Below are positions 18,145-28,979 of a stretch of 64,000 nucleotides of DNA, piece after piece. The position numbers and the translations under genes are program-made. The first letter of the stretch is position 1. Each line of letters begins with the position of its first letter. Origin of the DNA: Bradyrhizobium liaoningense (GTDB lineage Bacteria > Pseudomonadota > Alphaproteobacteria > Rhizobiales > Xanthobacteraceae); contig NZ_JAFCJT010000009.1 of NCBI RefSeq assembly GCF_018130785.1, forward strand, positions 124,001 through 188,000. The letters are read 5' to 3'. Under the pieces are notes generated by a model. That model saw only the letters and a program-made list of their open reading frames with translations. It was not told the origin of the DNA and ran no database searches.

Positions 18145-19362
18145 CTGAGCCCCCTTAATACATTGACGAATAAGCTCGGCCGTTACCGGAGTTTGCTGCG
18201 ATCCCTGCGCAATTCGGTGCCAATTAAAGGCCAACAGTTTCGCGCTGCACGTACTTTGTGTTGTCCAGCCGGCGAACAACTACGGCATGGCCGAGTATTG
18301 CACTTGCGAAAATTAAACCAAATCTCCTCTCCACTAGAGCTTTTTCGGCTTGTCGAGCGGAGGAGCTGCAATCTAAAGTAAGGTCATACTTATACCCGGA
18401 TGTTTGCTACCCAACCGTGTGGCATGGTGCCGCGGTTGAGCTATACGAGCCCGACGTCCAGCGGTAGCCGTGCCCGGAACGCCAGAAGTCGCGCGTGATC
18501 TAGCCCGCCTCGGTCAAATTGATCATCTGAATCGGTGTCGTCTGCTGACATGCTGTAGCAAGAACGAGAAATCGGTCGACGCTTCATGCTCGGTATGCCT
18601 CTGGGCCCACCATGCTGCCGATGCTCCGCGGCCACGACACACGTTGGGTCGGGGCGTTCCGGTGTTCAAAGGCATTGATAAATCAGCGTAAGCCTCCGCG
18701 GTCGCGCCTTGATGCCGACGACACGGCCGCAATAGAGTAACCCTCGTGGCGAACGCCTAAGCGCTATCGCAACACTACTCTAATCGATTGAGCCCAGCTC
18801 TCGTGGAGGTCCGATATGATTGAGCGGGCGAAATAGGGCAGCCGGCGGTTATGGGCTAGAGCGGCGTAGGTTCATTCGTGTAGATCTGGTCTGTTGCACA
18901 CTCCGCTTAACTCAATGGAGGTGGATGTCCAACAGGCGGTTCGCCGGCGGGTTAGTGCAGCGTAGCAGCGCGCGCGAAAAACGCAGGTCAGCATGCCCCA
19001 TAATCGCAAATTTCAACAATCTCTGCACGTCTTCACTCGTGGCTTAGCCACAACTGCGCCTCCCATCGCGGAGGTGGACGGCCCGCCATAAATCTATCGA
19101 CCCGCTCCAAGCCGGCCCAAGCGCTTGTCAGGATCAAGGCCGTGACAACGCTGACCAAATTCGGCCAAGCAGGGCAAGAACCAATGGCGGGGCCTCGAGG
19201 GTAGGCTGGCGATCATTCAGCGGACACCCTCGTGCACCTGGTTGTGGTTCGAGCGCCTCGTGGACGAAGACGTTACTTTGGTGCGGCGCCACCGAACGTC
19301 GGCGCTTGGTTGTCCAGCGTTTGACCGATCTTCTAAGGCAGTGACGTTAAGTCTCTCAATCT
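18145..19362. other. About 1.2 kb without a supported gene
   Basis: Open frames here are short and of unnatural composition. I see no tRNA, terminator or repeat that I can defend. Probably decayed DNA separating the protease operons from the peptide-synthetase locus. Confidence 0.45.
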
Positions 19363-20250
19363 ATGATTGTCTTTCTGCCAGTTCTGTTATCTAATGGTAA
19401 GCAAACCTCCGGGACCGCCGCGTTAATCGGCGACGTGTCGTGGGGCTGCCAAGGCATGTATCAAGAAGGGAAACCAACTTTGCTTACATTGCCGCTTGCT
19501 GTCATCAATGCCAGCACCCTCGTTAGCCAGGACGAGGTGCTTGCTGCGACTGCGGCATTGCAAGTCCAGGTGCATCGCGACTTCGCGCCGGCATGGCAGG
19601 TAGATGCGGATCTAGCCGTGGTCGTCCCGGGCGGTCCGCCGCCAACCGGTGCGTGGTGGATTGTGATCATGGACAATTCCGACCTTGGGGCGGCGCTTGG
19701 GTACCATGATTTGACATCCCAAGGCCTTCCCCTTGGCAAAGTCTTTGTCGAGAGTTCCAAAAAATCCGGACAAGCCTGGACCACCCTGCTTAGTCACGAA
19801 ATTCTCGAAATGCTCTCGGACCCCTTCATTTGCCTGACTGCGCTGGCGCCAACCGCTTTTGGAACGTACCTCTACGCCTACGAAAATTGCGACGCGTGCC
19901 AGTCTGACCAGTTCGGCTATCTGATTGGAGATCAATTAGTGTCCGACTTTTGTTTGCCGGCCTGGTTTGACGCGAACCGCGCAGGCGGCGCCGGTCCGTT
20001 TGACTTCAAACAACATATCAAGCAGCCCTTTGCCTTGCTTCCTGGCGGATATGCGATGTGCCGAAATCTATCCGCCGGCACCGGGTGGACCCTGGTCACG
20101 GCGCCGGGCGCTACGCTTACGTATCGCGACCGACCTAGGGTCGGCAGCCGGCGAGAGCGTCGAAAGATCGCCTACCCCAATTGGCTGAAAAGCAACGTTA
20201 CCGTCGGATCCGACTTTGCCAGCGCTCAATTGATGCGCCCGCGGCTGTAG
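19363..20250 (+). CDS. Uncharacterised protein with HEILEM metal-binding-like motif
   Basis: 295 residues with no signal peptide. LLSHEILEMLSDPF (about 145-158) resembles a metallopeptidase helix, although it reads HExxEM rather than HExxH. It is followed by ENCDACQSDQFGYLIG...VSDFCLPAWF, with conserved-looking Cys and Asp. I recall similar uncharacterised proteins with a SHEILE(M/L)LADP block in bacteria but cannot name a function. There is no clear ribosome binding site, so the start is tentative. It lies 180 bp upstream of the next gene and in the same direction as the NRPS genes; membership in that operon is possible. Confidence 0.6.
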   Translation: MIVFLPVLLSNGKQTSGTAALIGDVSWGCQGMYQEGKPTLLTLPLAVINASTLVSQDEVLAATAALQVQVHRDFAPAWQVDADLAVVVPGGPPPTGAWWIVIMDNSDLGAALGYHDLTSQGLPLGKVFVESSKKSGQAWTTLLSHEILEMLSDPFICLTALAPTAFGTYLYAYENCDACQSDQFGYLIGDQLVSDFCLPAWFDANRAGGAGPFDFKQHIKQPFALLPGGYAMCRNLSAGTGWTLVTAPGATLTYRDRPRVGSRRERRKIAYPNWLKSNVTVGSDFASAQLMRPRL

Positions 20251-20430
20251 CCGGAGATGACGAACGCCGCGCCGCGGCCGCCTCGACCCGTAATGATGCT
20301 TGTTGACGCAAAAGTTTAAGTTGCTTGGCCGCGGTCGATGGGAAGACAAGATAGAAACTGGATGTCGGAGCTCTTGCTCGAGGCACTGTTCGAGGAATTT
20401 CTACACAACAAGATTTGAAGGGAGACTGAC

Positions 20431-21024
20431 ATGCAAATTCCAAAGCAGCCCCGCAGTAAATCATCAGCCGGGCCGGCCTCGGCGTCGACAGAAAATCCAG
20501 CCAGCGACCAAAACCCCCCTGCCCCCTCCAGTGTCGAAGACGCTAACAAGCAACTTCAGGAGGCCTATTCCTCGTATGTGGAAAAAGTCAATTCGGCAAA
20601 CCTGAACGCGCAACTCGAGCAAACAAGGGCCTACCTAACCTATCTGGAGACCATCCAGGACCGGGCTGGATCGAGTCCGGATCCCACGCTGAAGTATTGG
20701 AAGGAACTCCTTCGGGTCCCAGCCGACGCGGCCGCCGCCGCGGACGCACACAAGAGCTTTGCGATGGCGAGTTATGAAAAAGGAGCTGTCGATCAGAAAA
20801 CGCTGGCAGACGCCGCCACGACTTATGCGCAAGCCGTGAACGAAATCTGGAACAAACTGCAGAGCGATATCAGGCAGCACAATGCGGAGATGGCGGATTC
20901 GCTCAAGAATGCTCTGCTGAGGGCCGACGTCAATTCCGCAAGTGTCCCCGCGCTTTCCATGCTCTATCAGGGACTACGGACCATGAGTGGCACCCCCAGC
21001 AGCGACGCGGCCAATACTGGCTGA
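20431..21024 (+). CDS. Uncharacterised helical protein upstream of NRPS
   Basis: 197 residues with a good ribosome binding site (GAAGGGAGACTGAC before ATG). The first 35 residues are Ser/Pro/Ala-rich and probably disordered. The remainder is charged and helical with coiled-coil potential (EDANKQLQEAYSSYVEKVNSANLNAQ, LEQTRAYLTYLE). No catalytic motif. It lies 39 bp upstream of the first NRPS gene on the same strand, so it is probably cotranscribed with it. Role unknown; a scaffold or regulatory partner is only a guess. Confidence 0.6.
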   Translation: MQIPKQPRSKSSAGPASASTENPASDQNPPAPSSVEDANKQLQEAYSSYVEKVNSANLNAQLEQTRAYLTYLETIQDRAGSSPDPTLKYWKELLRVPADAAAAADAHKSFAMASYEKGAVDQKTLADAATTYAQAVNEIWNKLQSDIRQHNAEMADSLKNALLRADVNSASVPALSMLYQGLRTMSGTPSSDAANTG

Positions 21025-21063
21025 CTGCAACAACCGCTTGGCGGCTAGACCGGAGTAGCGCGT

Positions 21064-24000
21064 GTGGCGTTGACAGGGGCGGAAACAACCAGCGGAAGCG
21101 CGGTAGCCGAAACCGATTACGTCTTCCCGTTGTCCTTTGCCCAGCAACGCCTGTGGTTTCTTCACCAGCTCGAGCCGGGCAATACGTTCTACAATTTACC
21201 GCTCGCCGTGCCCTTCAACGTTGCAGTCAACGCTGCCGTGCTCAAGCGCAGCATCAACGAGATCGTCAACCGTCATGAAACGCTGCGCACTGTTTTTGAC
21301 GCTATTGATGGCGAGCCGAAGCAGATCGTTCGTCCGTCGCTCGCCGTGCCGCTTGAGGTCATCGATCTAGGTGCCCTTTCAAAGGATGAGCAAACTGCCG
21401 AGACGACGCGGTTGACGGCCGAGATGGCGCAGCGTCCCTTCGATCTCGCGCAAGGCCCGCTGCTGCGCACCGCCCTGCTTCGGCGCGGCGTTCAGGACCA
21501 TGTTTTCGTGCTCGTGATGCATCACATTATTTCCGACGGTTGGTCGCTCGGCGTGTTCTGGCGCGAGCTCATTGTGGTCTACAATGCATTTTACATGAGT
21601 TTGCCCTCGCCACTCGAAGAACTGCCGATACAATATGCCGACTTCGCCGTCTGGCAGCGCGAGAGGCTGCAGGGCGACCGCTTGCTCGAATTGTCCACCT
21701 ATTGGCACAAAAAGCTGGACGGACTGCCGACGCTGCAGCTTCCGGTTGACCGGCCGCGGCCGCCGATGCTCAGCTATCGCGGCGCATTCCAGGAATTAGC
21801 GTTGCCTCGCGTGCTGACCGGCGCGCTGAAGTTGCTTAGCCATCGCGAGGGTGTTACGCTTTTCATGACACTGTTGGCCGCGTTCGCCGTCCTGTTGCAA
21901 CGCTATTCCGGACAGGACGACATCGTTATTGGTCTGCCATCTGCAAGCCGCGACCGCAAGGAACTCGAAGGACTGATCGGCTTCTTCATCAATTCGCTCG
22001 TTCTGCGCGTTGATCTATCCGACGATCCCAGCTTTCGCGACCTGCTGGCGCGGGTGCGCGAACTCGCACTGGACGCCTATGCGCACCAGGAATTGCCATT
22101 CGAGAAACTCGTTGAACAGCTCCAGCCGGAGCGCGATCTAAGCCGCAATCCGCTGTTCCAGGTCAGCTTTCAGCTGTTCTCCGCACCTGGCGAGCGATCC
22201 CGAGGTATACAGTCTGCAGATGCGCCACCAATCGTCGTCAATCGCGGCTCGGCGATTTTCGACCTTGCAGTCAATCTTTGGGAAGCTACCGACGAAATCG
22301 GCGGTAACCTAGAATATAGCACCGATCTGTTCGACGCCTCGACGATTGCGCGCCTCGCCAGTCATTTTCGAACGCTGCTCAGGAGCGCCTCCGCTAATCC
22401 CGACGCCAAGTTATCGCGGCTGCAGCTGCTCTCGGATGCCGAGCAGCAGCAAATTCTTGTCGAATGGAACGATACCCTTGCCGCCGTTCCTCAATCGTGC
22501 GTCCATGAACTGTTCGAACAGTGGGCATCGCAAATCCCCGACGCATTAGCCGTTGCCGAGGGCGAAAAAACACTCAGCTATGGGGATCTGAACCGACGAG
22601 CCAATCGGCTGGCCCACCGTTTACACGCACTTGGCGTCGGACCTGGCAAACTGGTCTGTCTGTGTGTGGAGCGCGGCACCTCGATGGTTGTTGGGCTTCT
22701 TGCCATTCTCAAGGCCGGCGGCGCGTACGTGCCGCTCGATCCCGGTTATCCGCCGGATCGCCTTGCCACCATGCTAGAGGACAGCGACGCAAGCATCGTT
22801 CTGAGCGAACTCTCCACCTCCACTCACCTGAACATAAAGGCCGCTTCGCTTGTTTTGCTCGACGACAATGCCAACTTCGACGGATACGACGACACAAATC
22901 TCGGCTGTCGCGTGTCGCCCGATGACCTCTGTTATGTCATCTACACGTCGGGCTCGACCGGCAAGCCCAAGGGCGTCTCAATCCCGCATCGCGGCTTGAT
23001 GAATCTCGTCGCGTGGCACCGCGAGGCTTTTGGAATTTCGCCCGCCGACCGCGCCAGCCAGGTCGCTTCCGTTGCCTTCGACGCGTGCGGCTGGGAGCTT
23101 TGGCCTTATCTGGCAGCTGGAGCTTCCGTCCATATCGTGTCCGACGAAATCCGCACGTCGTCACGCGAGCTAATTAAAGCCCTGATCGAAAAGAAAATCA
23201 CGATTGGATTTCTGCCAACACCTCTGGCGCAGATGGTACTGGAAGATCCGGCGCATGTCGGCCTTCAGCTGCGTTACCTGCTTATCGGCGGCGACACACT
23301 TACGCGCGCCGTACCGCCTGGCAACGATTTCATCACCGTAAACAATTATGGACCGACAGAATATTCTGTCGTCGCGACGTCGTGTGCGCTGGGCACGGAC
23401 CACGGATTGAAGCCATCCATCGGTCGTCCGATTGCCAACACCAGGATATTCGTTCTCGACCGTCATCGTAACCCGGCACCGATCGGCGTCGTGGGCGAAC
23501 TTTATGTCGGCGGCGAGGGCCTAGCCCGCGGCTACCACAACAGGCCGGATTTGACCGCGGAGGCGTTCATCGACAGTCCCATTCCTGGCGACGCGGGCAA
23601 GAAGCTCTACAAAACGGGAGATCTCGTCCGCTATCGCAGTGATGGAATGCTCGAATACCTCGGCCGGACCGATGCTCAGATCAAGATCCGTGGATTTCGC
23701 ATCGAGCTCGGTGAAATCGAGGTCGCCTTGGCAGAGCATAAGGATGTCAGCGACGCCATCGTGACGGTGGTTACGCGCGCTGGCGAAAGCAACCGTCTGG
23801 TTGCCTATGTCGTGCCCCGCCAGAAGTCGGCGCTGAACGGCAATGGCAGCGCAGTTTCCGCCCGGCAGGAACTGATAGACGCGCTGCGAACTCATCTGCG
23901 CGCCCGCCTGCCGGATTACATGATGCCGGCGCACTTCATCGTTCTGGCTCAACTGCCGCAAACCCAGAATGGAAAGATCGACCGGCATGCATTGCCTTCG

Positions 24001-24393
24001 CTCGCGGGGGCGCGCGACAGGGAAGAAAAGGTCGTCGTCGCGCCCAGGAGTGCGATCGAGGAAGTTCTCGTCGGCGCTTGGGGCGAAGTCCTCGATATTG
24101 AAGCCGTCGGCATCGACGACAATTTTTTCGAAATCGGAGGGCATTCGCTTCTCGCCGCCCGGCTGATCTCCCGCGTCCGCGATCGCCTGAAGGTCGAGGT
24201 TCCCCTTCAGACACTATTTCGTTCGCCGACACCGGCCGGATTTGCCGCCAGCCTGATAAATAGTTCAGCGGACCCGGCTGCCATCGAAAGAATCGCGAAG
24301 CTTGTCACTTCCTTATCCAAGCTTACCGATCAGGAAGTCAAAACAATACTCACCCGAGGCGCATTGACCACCGATCACGAGGTTCGTACGTGA
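21064..24393 (+). CDS. Nonribosomal peptide synthetase, C-A-T module, predicted Leu
   Basis: 1,109 residues from GTG. The condensation domain (about 20-460) has HHIISDG at 153-159. The adenylation domain (about 465-960) has YTSGSTGKPKG near 627-637 and NGKIDRHALP at its end. The carrier domain has IGGHSLLA near 1022-1030 with the phosphopantetheine Ser. There is no thioesterase or epimerase domain. Reading the ten specificity positions by alignment to GrsA gives DAWFLGNVVK, which I recall as a standard leucine code. The C-terminal helix after the carrier (LSKLTDQEVKTIL) probably docks with the next protein. The stop overlaps the GTG start of the second NRPS. The C domain could be a starter type that attaches an acyl chain. 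Confidence 0.9.
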   Translation: MALTGAETTSGSAVAETDYVFPLSFAQQRLWFLHQLEPGNTFYNLPLAVPFNVAVNAAVLKRSINEIVNRHETLRTVFDAIDGEPKQIVRPSLAVPLEVIDLGALSKDEQTAETTRLTAEMAQRPFDLAQGPLLRTALLRRGVQDHVFVLVMHHIISDGWSLGVFWRELIVVYNAFYMSLPSPLEELPIQYADFAVWQRERLQGDRLLELSTYWHKKLDGLPTLQLPVDRPRPPMLSYRGAFQELALPRVLTGALKLLSHREGVTLFMTLLAAFAVLLQRYSGQDDIVIGLPSASRDRKELEGLIGFFINSLVLRVDLSDDPSFRDLLARVRELALDAYAHQELPFEKLVEQLQPERDLSRNPLFQVSFQLFSAPGERSRGIQSADAPPIVVNRGSAIFDLAVNLWEATDEIGGNLEYSTDLFDASTIARLASHFRTLLRSASANPDAKLSRLQLLSDAEQQQILVEWNDTLAAVPQSCVHELFEQWASQIPDALAVAEGEKTLSYGDLNRRANRLAHRLHALGVGPGKLVCLCVERGTSMVVGLLAILKAGGAYVPLDPGYPPDRLATMLEDSDASIVLSELSTSTHLNIKAASLVLLDDNANFDGYDDTNLGCRVSPDDLCYVIYTSGSTGKPKGVSIPHRGLMNLVAWHREAFGISPADRASQVASVAFDACGWELWPYLAAGASVHIVSDEIRTSSRELIKALIEKKITIGFLPTPLAQMVLEDPAHVGLQLRYLLIGGDTLTRAVPPGNDFITVNNYGPTEYSVVATSCALGTDHGLKPSIGRPIANTRIFVLDRHRNPAPIGVVGELYVGGEGLARGYHNRPDLTAEAFIDSPIPGDAGKKLYKTGDLVRYRSDGMLEYLGRTDAQIKIRGFRIELGEIEVALAEHKDVSDAIVTVVTRAGESNRLVAYVVPRQKSALNGNGSAVSARQELIDALRTHLRARLPDYMMPAHFIVLAQLPQTQNGKIDRHALPSLAGARDREEKVVVAPRSAIEEVLVGAWGEVLDIEAVGIDDNFFEIGGHSLLAARLISRVRDRLKVEVPLQTLFRSPTPAGFAASLINSSADPAAIERIAKLVTSLSKLTDQEVKTILTRGALTTDHEVRT

Positions 24394-27300
24394 GCGTCCA
24401 ACCATTCTCTGCCGAAAAGCGCGAACTGCTGGAGCTCTTGCTCAAGCAGGAAAATATCGATGTTGACACCACGGGCGGCATCCCGCTGCAAGCCACTCAG
24501 ATCAACGGAAACGACGCGTTTCCCGTCTCATTTTCACAGCGTCGGCTTTGGTTTCTGGATCAACTCGAGCCCGCCAGCGCCTTCTATAATTTTCCTCTTG
24601 CAGTGCCATTTAATGTGGCGGTCAACGCCGCCGTGCTCGAACGCGCGATCAACGAAATCATCCGGCGCCACGAAGCGTTGCGGACGGTGTTCGATGCCAT
24701 CGGCGGCGAACCAGTGCAAGTTGTGCTTCCCGCACTTACCTTGCCTCTCGCCGTGATCGATCTTCGTCCTCTCGACAAGGAGGCACAGGATGCCGAGATG
24801 GTCCGGTTGGGAACGGAAATGGCCCAACGTCCGTTCGATCTTGCCAAGGGTCCGTTGCTGCGCACCGCACTGCTGCGACGCGATCAGGAAGAACATGTCT
24901 TTCTCCTCATAATGCACCACATCATTTCGGACGGATGGTCGTTGGGCGTTTTCTGGCGTGAACTGATTGCGCTGTATAATGCCTATTACGTCAATCGTCC
25001 TTCACCTCTGGCCGAGCTGCCTATTCAGTATGCCGATTTCGCAGTCTGGCAGCGTGAACGTCTGCAAGGCGAGAGACTCGCCAAACTCATCGCATATTGG
25101 AGGCAACAACTGGACGGCATGCCCGTATTGCAATTGCCATCCGATCGGCCGCGACCGACAGTGGCGAGCTACCGGGGTGCATTTCAGGAAATCGTCATCC
25201 CTCACGCACTGACGGACGCACTGCGCACGCTCAGCCAGCGGGAAGGCGCAACGCTGTTCATGACGCTGTTCTCCGCCTTTGCCGTACTGCTTCATCGTTA
25301 CACCGGGCAGAACGACATCGTCGTAGGCTCCTATGTCGCAAGCCGCGACCGCGCGGAATTGGAGGACTTGATCGGCTTCTTCATCAATTCGCTGGTATTG
25401 CGCGCTGACCTGGACGGCGATCCCAGTTTCCGCACGCTACTCCAGCGAATACGAGAGATGGCGCTCAACGCCTACGCGCACCAGGAGCTACCATTTGAGA
25501 AACTGGTTGAGGAACTACAACCCGAGCGAGACCTCGGCCGCAATCCGCTCTTCCAAGTAAGCTTTCAGCTGTTCTCGGCGCAAGTCGACCGTGGTTCCCC
25601 TAATGCGGCGGGTGGCGAAGCGACCATCGACCTCAACCGCGGGATGGCCATCTTCGACATTGCCGTCAATATATGGGACGGACCGGACGGCTTGAGCGGG
25701 CATGTAGAATACAGCACCGATCTATTCGATGCTGCCACCATCGCACGCATGACAATGCATTTCCGTACCCTGTTGAAGAGTATCGTCGCTGCTCCTGAAA
25801 CTAACTTGTCCGCCCTACAGATGCTGAGCGGAGCCGAACAGCGTCAGCTGCTGATAGAATGGAACGCGACCTCGGCCGACACACCAGCAGCCAGCGTCCA
25901 TCGGTTGTTCGAGGAGCAGGTGACGCGCAGCCCCCTCGCGACGGCGATCGTGATGGACGACAGGGAATTGACCTACGAGCAGCTGAACCGCCGTGCCAAC
26001 CAGCTTGCACACAGGCTTCGACAACTCGGCGTCGGACTTGATGCACCGGTCGGTATTTGCTTGGAACGCGGCCTTGCCATGATGGTCGGAATTCTTGCAG
26101 TTCTGAAAGCCGGCGGGGCGTATGTTCCCCTCGATCCGAGCTATCCGTCCGAACGCCTCGCCTTCATGCTCGAGGACAGCAACGCGAGGGTCTTGCTGAG
26201 TGAGCGCCGAACGGTTGGGTCATTGCCGCAGCACCGCGCCAAGACGCTCTTGCTGGACGACGAAGACGTTTTTGCCGGCCATAGCGAAGAGAATCCGGGA
26301 GTGGCCGTCACGCCGGACAATCTCTGCTACGTCATCTACACATCGGGATCGACTGGGAAACCGAAGGGCGTCATGGGTCCGCATCGTGGCACCATCAATC
26401 GGCTGCAATGGATGTGGACCAATTACCCGTTCGAACCAAGCGATATTCTTTGTCAGAAGACGACGCTCAGCTTCGTCGACTCGATCTGGGAAATGTTTGG
26501 CGGGCTGCTCCGGGGTGTCAGAACCGTGTTTCTGGCGGATGCCACGGTAAAGGATCCGCGCAAACTCGTTACGGCGCTAGCCGCGGCGAAGATCACCCGG
26601 ATTGTGCTGGTACCTTCGCTACTGCGGGCGATGCTAACGAGCGGAATCGAACTTGCCACGGAATTGCCGACCCTCAAATATTGGACACTGAGCGGCGAAG
26701 CCCTGGCCTACGATCTTTATGCCGACTTACGTCGTAGTTTGCCTGACGCCACGATCCTCAATCTGTATGGCTCGTCCGAGATTGCGGCCGACGTGCTGTG
26801 CTGCAATCTGGGCCAAACCGACATAGTTCGTTCGGTGCCGATCGGACGGCCAATCGCGAACACCGCGGCTTATGTTCTCGATCGGAACCACAACCTCGTG
26901 CCGATCGGTGTGCCAGGTGAACTGTACGTTGGCGGCCAGGGCCTTGCCCGCGGCTACCATAATCGGCCGGATTTGACCGCGGAGGCGTTCATTGCCAATC
27001 CGTTTGCCGGTACGCTTGGCGATCGACTTTACAAGACGCGTGACCAGGTCCGCTACCGCGCGGATGGACAGATCGAATATCTTGGACGGCTCGACCACCA
27101 GATCAAGGTGCGCGGCTACCGGATAGAGTTGGGTGAGATCGAAACTATCCTCGCCGATCACAAGCAGGTCCGGGAATCCGTCGCATCCGTCGTTCAGTCT
27201 CACGAGCAGGACAACCGCCTGATCGTCTACGTCGTTCCGGAACAGGGCGTCGATAGGGAAATCATCGCTGACCCGGTTCAGGAGCTGGCATCGCGGTGGC

Positions 27301-28979
27301 AAACCGTCTGGGACGAGACTTACCTCAAGACCACGAATGCAGATGGCTCGTTCAATATCGCCGGCTGGAATAGCTCGTACAGCGGTGCCCCCATTCCGGC
27401 TGCCGAAATGCGCCAATGGGTCGACCAAACCGTCGACAGGGTGATGTCATTCGAGCCCAAACGTGTTCTGGAAATCGGCTGCGGTACGGGACTTATTCTG
27501 CTGCGCGTCGCGCCTTATTGCGAATATTATGAGGCGACCGACTTTTCCCGCGTCGCGCTCGATCACGTTAACAGCGAAATAGAGAAGGCACCTGGTGAAT
27601 ACAAGCGCGTCCGCCTGCATCAATGCGCGGCGAATGAGCTGGACGTTGTGAAGGGACCGTTCGACCTGATCATCCTGAATTCGGTGATTCAATATTTTCC
27701 GAGCGTCGAGTATCTCGCCGAGGTCCTGAATGCCGCCATTCGATTGACCACTCCGACGGGCAGCATATTGATAGGAGACGTGCGGAGCCTGCCGCTGCTA
27801 CCGGCGTTTCACACTGCGGTCGAACTGCACCACGCACCGGACACGCTGAAGGTCGACCTGTTCCAGGCTCGCATCAAGAACCAGGTAGCCCAGGAAAGGG
27901 AACTCGCCGTCGATCCGATCGTGTTCCACGGATTTGGACCGGAAGTTTCGCAAGTCACCATCGATTTGAAGCGCGGCACGCTTGTCAACGAGGTGATGCA
28001 GTTCCGCTACGACGTAACGCTACGCCGCGGGGATGCACCGAAGGCGGCGGCCCCCGAACATTGGATCGACTGGACGGCCGGCGCGCTTTCGCTCGATCAA
28101 ATCCGCACTACATTGATGGAAAGCCGTCCCGAGACGCTAGGCATTACCGCCATTCCCAATTCTCGAACGAGCGTACCGCAGCAGGCACTCGAGCTACTTG
28201 TTGGCCAGCCATTCGCAACCGTCGGAGAGTTGCGGCGCCACCTCGACTCGCTGGAAGATGACAGTATCGACCCGGAAGCCCTTTGGTCCCTTGGCCGCGA
28301 TACCGGCTATGACGTTTCGATCGGATTGCTCCGGTCGGGAGCCGATGGCCGTTACGACGCGGTGTTCCGGCGCAGCGATGGGTCACGCCCGTCCCGCTCG
28401 TTCGGTTTCCCTGCCCTGCAGGCCCGTCCTAACGGCAGCAGCGAAAGATATGTCACCAATCCCGTCGCCAGCGTCGTAACAGAGAGTGTGCTCGCGGATC
28501 TGCGCGCTCATCTCCAACGGCACCTGCCCCAATACATGGTTCCTGCCTCGATTATCTTGCTCGACCGCTTACCCCGCACTCCCAACGGCAAGGTTGACCG
28601 ACGCGCTTTGCCCGCCCCCGATACGGTGCGTACCAACGGCGGCCGCACTTTCTGCGCGCCGCGCAGCCCAACCGAGCGGCGTCTGGCGGCTATCTGGGCG
28701 GACGTCCTCAATATCGAGCGCGTGGGAGTGTCAGAAAATTTCTTCGAACTCGGAGGCCACTCCCTGCTGGCTACGCAGCTGGTATCCCGCATCTATCTTG
28801 AGTTCAGCAACGAGATCCCGGTAAGGGCCATTTTCGAAGCGCCGACCATCGCAGCCTTGGCAATGAAGTTGGACCAGCAAGCAGGCGAGGCCCAGCGCGG
28901 AACTGGACAGAGCATCGGACGCCTGTCGCGCGAGGCAGCGGTCAGAGCTCGAAACGCGCAGTCAGCTCCGGCATCATGA
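24390..28979 (+). CDS. Nonribosomal peptide synthetase, C-A-MT-T module, predicted beta-alanine-like substrate
   Basis: 1,529 residues. The N-terminus has a docking-type helix (EKRELLELLLKQ). The condensation domain shows HHIISDG near 175, and the adenylation domain YTSGSTGKPKG near 650. A class I SAM methyltransferase (VLEIGCGTG near 1025) is inserted between the late adenylation motifs, as in N-methylating modules. The adenylation end is NGKVDRRALP and the carrier is LGGHSLLA near 1455. The specificity positions read VDWVTSLADK, one change from the VDWVISLADK code I recall for beta-alanine. No cis thioesterase is present. It overlaps both neighbours by 4 nt. The C domain is similar to that of the first module, suggesting duplication. 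Confidence 0.9.
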   Translation: MSVQPFSAEKRELLELLLKQENIDVDTTGGIPLQATQINGNDAFPVSFSQRRLWFLDQLEPASAFYNFPLAVPFNVAVNAAVLERAINEIIRRHEALRTVFDAIGGEPVQVVLPALTLPLAVIDLRPLDKEAQDAEMVRLGTEMAQRPFDLAKGPLLRTALLRRDQEEHVFLLIMHHIISDGWSLGVFWRELIALYNAYYVNRPSPLAELPIQYADFAVWQRERLQGERLAKLIAYWRQQLDGMPVLQLPSDRPRPTVASYRGAFQEIVIPHALTDALRTLSQREGATLFMTLFSAFAVLLHRYTGQNDIVVGSYVASRDRAELEDLIGFFINSLVLRADLDGDPSFRTLLQRIREMALNAYAHQELPFEKLVEELQPERDLGRNPLFQVSFQLFSAQVDRGSPNAAGGEATIDLNRGMAIFDIAVNIWDGPDGLSGHVEYSTDLFDAATIARMTMHFRTLLKSIVAAPETNLSALQMLSGAEQRQLLIEWNATSADTPAASVHRLFEEQVTRSPLATAIVMDDRELTYEQLNRRANQLAHRLRQLGVGLDAPVGICLERGLAMMVGILAVLKAGGAYVPLDPSYPSERLAFMLEDSNARVLLSERRTVGSLPQHRAKTLLLDDEDVFAGHSEENPGVAVTPDNLCYVIYTSGSTGKPKGVMGPHRGTINRLQWMWTNYPFEPSDILCQKTTLSFVDSIWEMFGGLLRGVRTVFLADATVKDPRKLVTALAAAKITRIVLVPSLLRAMLTSGIELATELPTLKYWTLSGEALAYDLYADLRRSLPDATILNLYGSSEIAADVLCCNLGQTDIVRSVPIGRPIANTAAYVLDRNHNLVPIGVPGELYVGGQGLARGYHNRPDLTAEAFIANPFAGTLGDRLYKTRDQVRYRADGQIEYLGRLDHQIKVRGYRIELGEIETILADHKQVRESVASVVQSHEQDNRLIVYVVPEQGVDREIIADPVQELASRWQTVWDETYLKTTNADGSFNIAGWNSSYSGAPIPAAEMRQWVDQTVDRVMSFEPKRVLEIGCGTGLILLRVAPYCEYYEATDFSRVALDHVNSEIEKAPGEYKRVRLHQCAANELDVVKGPFDLIILNSVIQYFPSVEYLAEVLNAAIRLTTPTGSILIGDVRSLPLLPAFHTAVELHHAPDTLKVDLFQARIKNQVAQERELAVDPIVFHGFGPEVSQVTIDLKRGTLVNEVMQFRYDVTLRRGDAPKAAAPEHWIDWTAGALSLDQIRTTLMESRPETLGITAIPNSRTSVPQQALELLVGQPFATVGELRRHLDSLEDDSIDPEALWSLGRDTGYDVSIGLLRSGADGRYDAVFRRSDGSRPSRSFGFPALQARPNGSSERYVTNPVASVVTESVLADLRAHLQRHLPQYMVPASIILLDRLPRTPNGKVDRRALPAPDTVRTNGGRTFCAPRSPTERRLAAIWADVLNIERVGVSENFFELGGHSLLATQLVSRIYLEFSNEIPVRAIFEAPTIAALAMKLDQQAGEAQRGTGQSIGRLSREAAVRARNAQSAPAS

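Noticed and set aside
18163..19047. Short frames in the gap between the M43 gene and the HEILEM gene
   Set aside because: No convincing starts or families; treated as non-coding.
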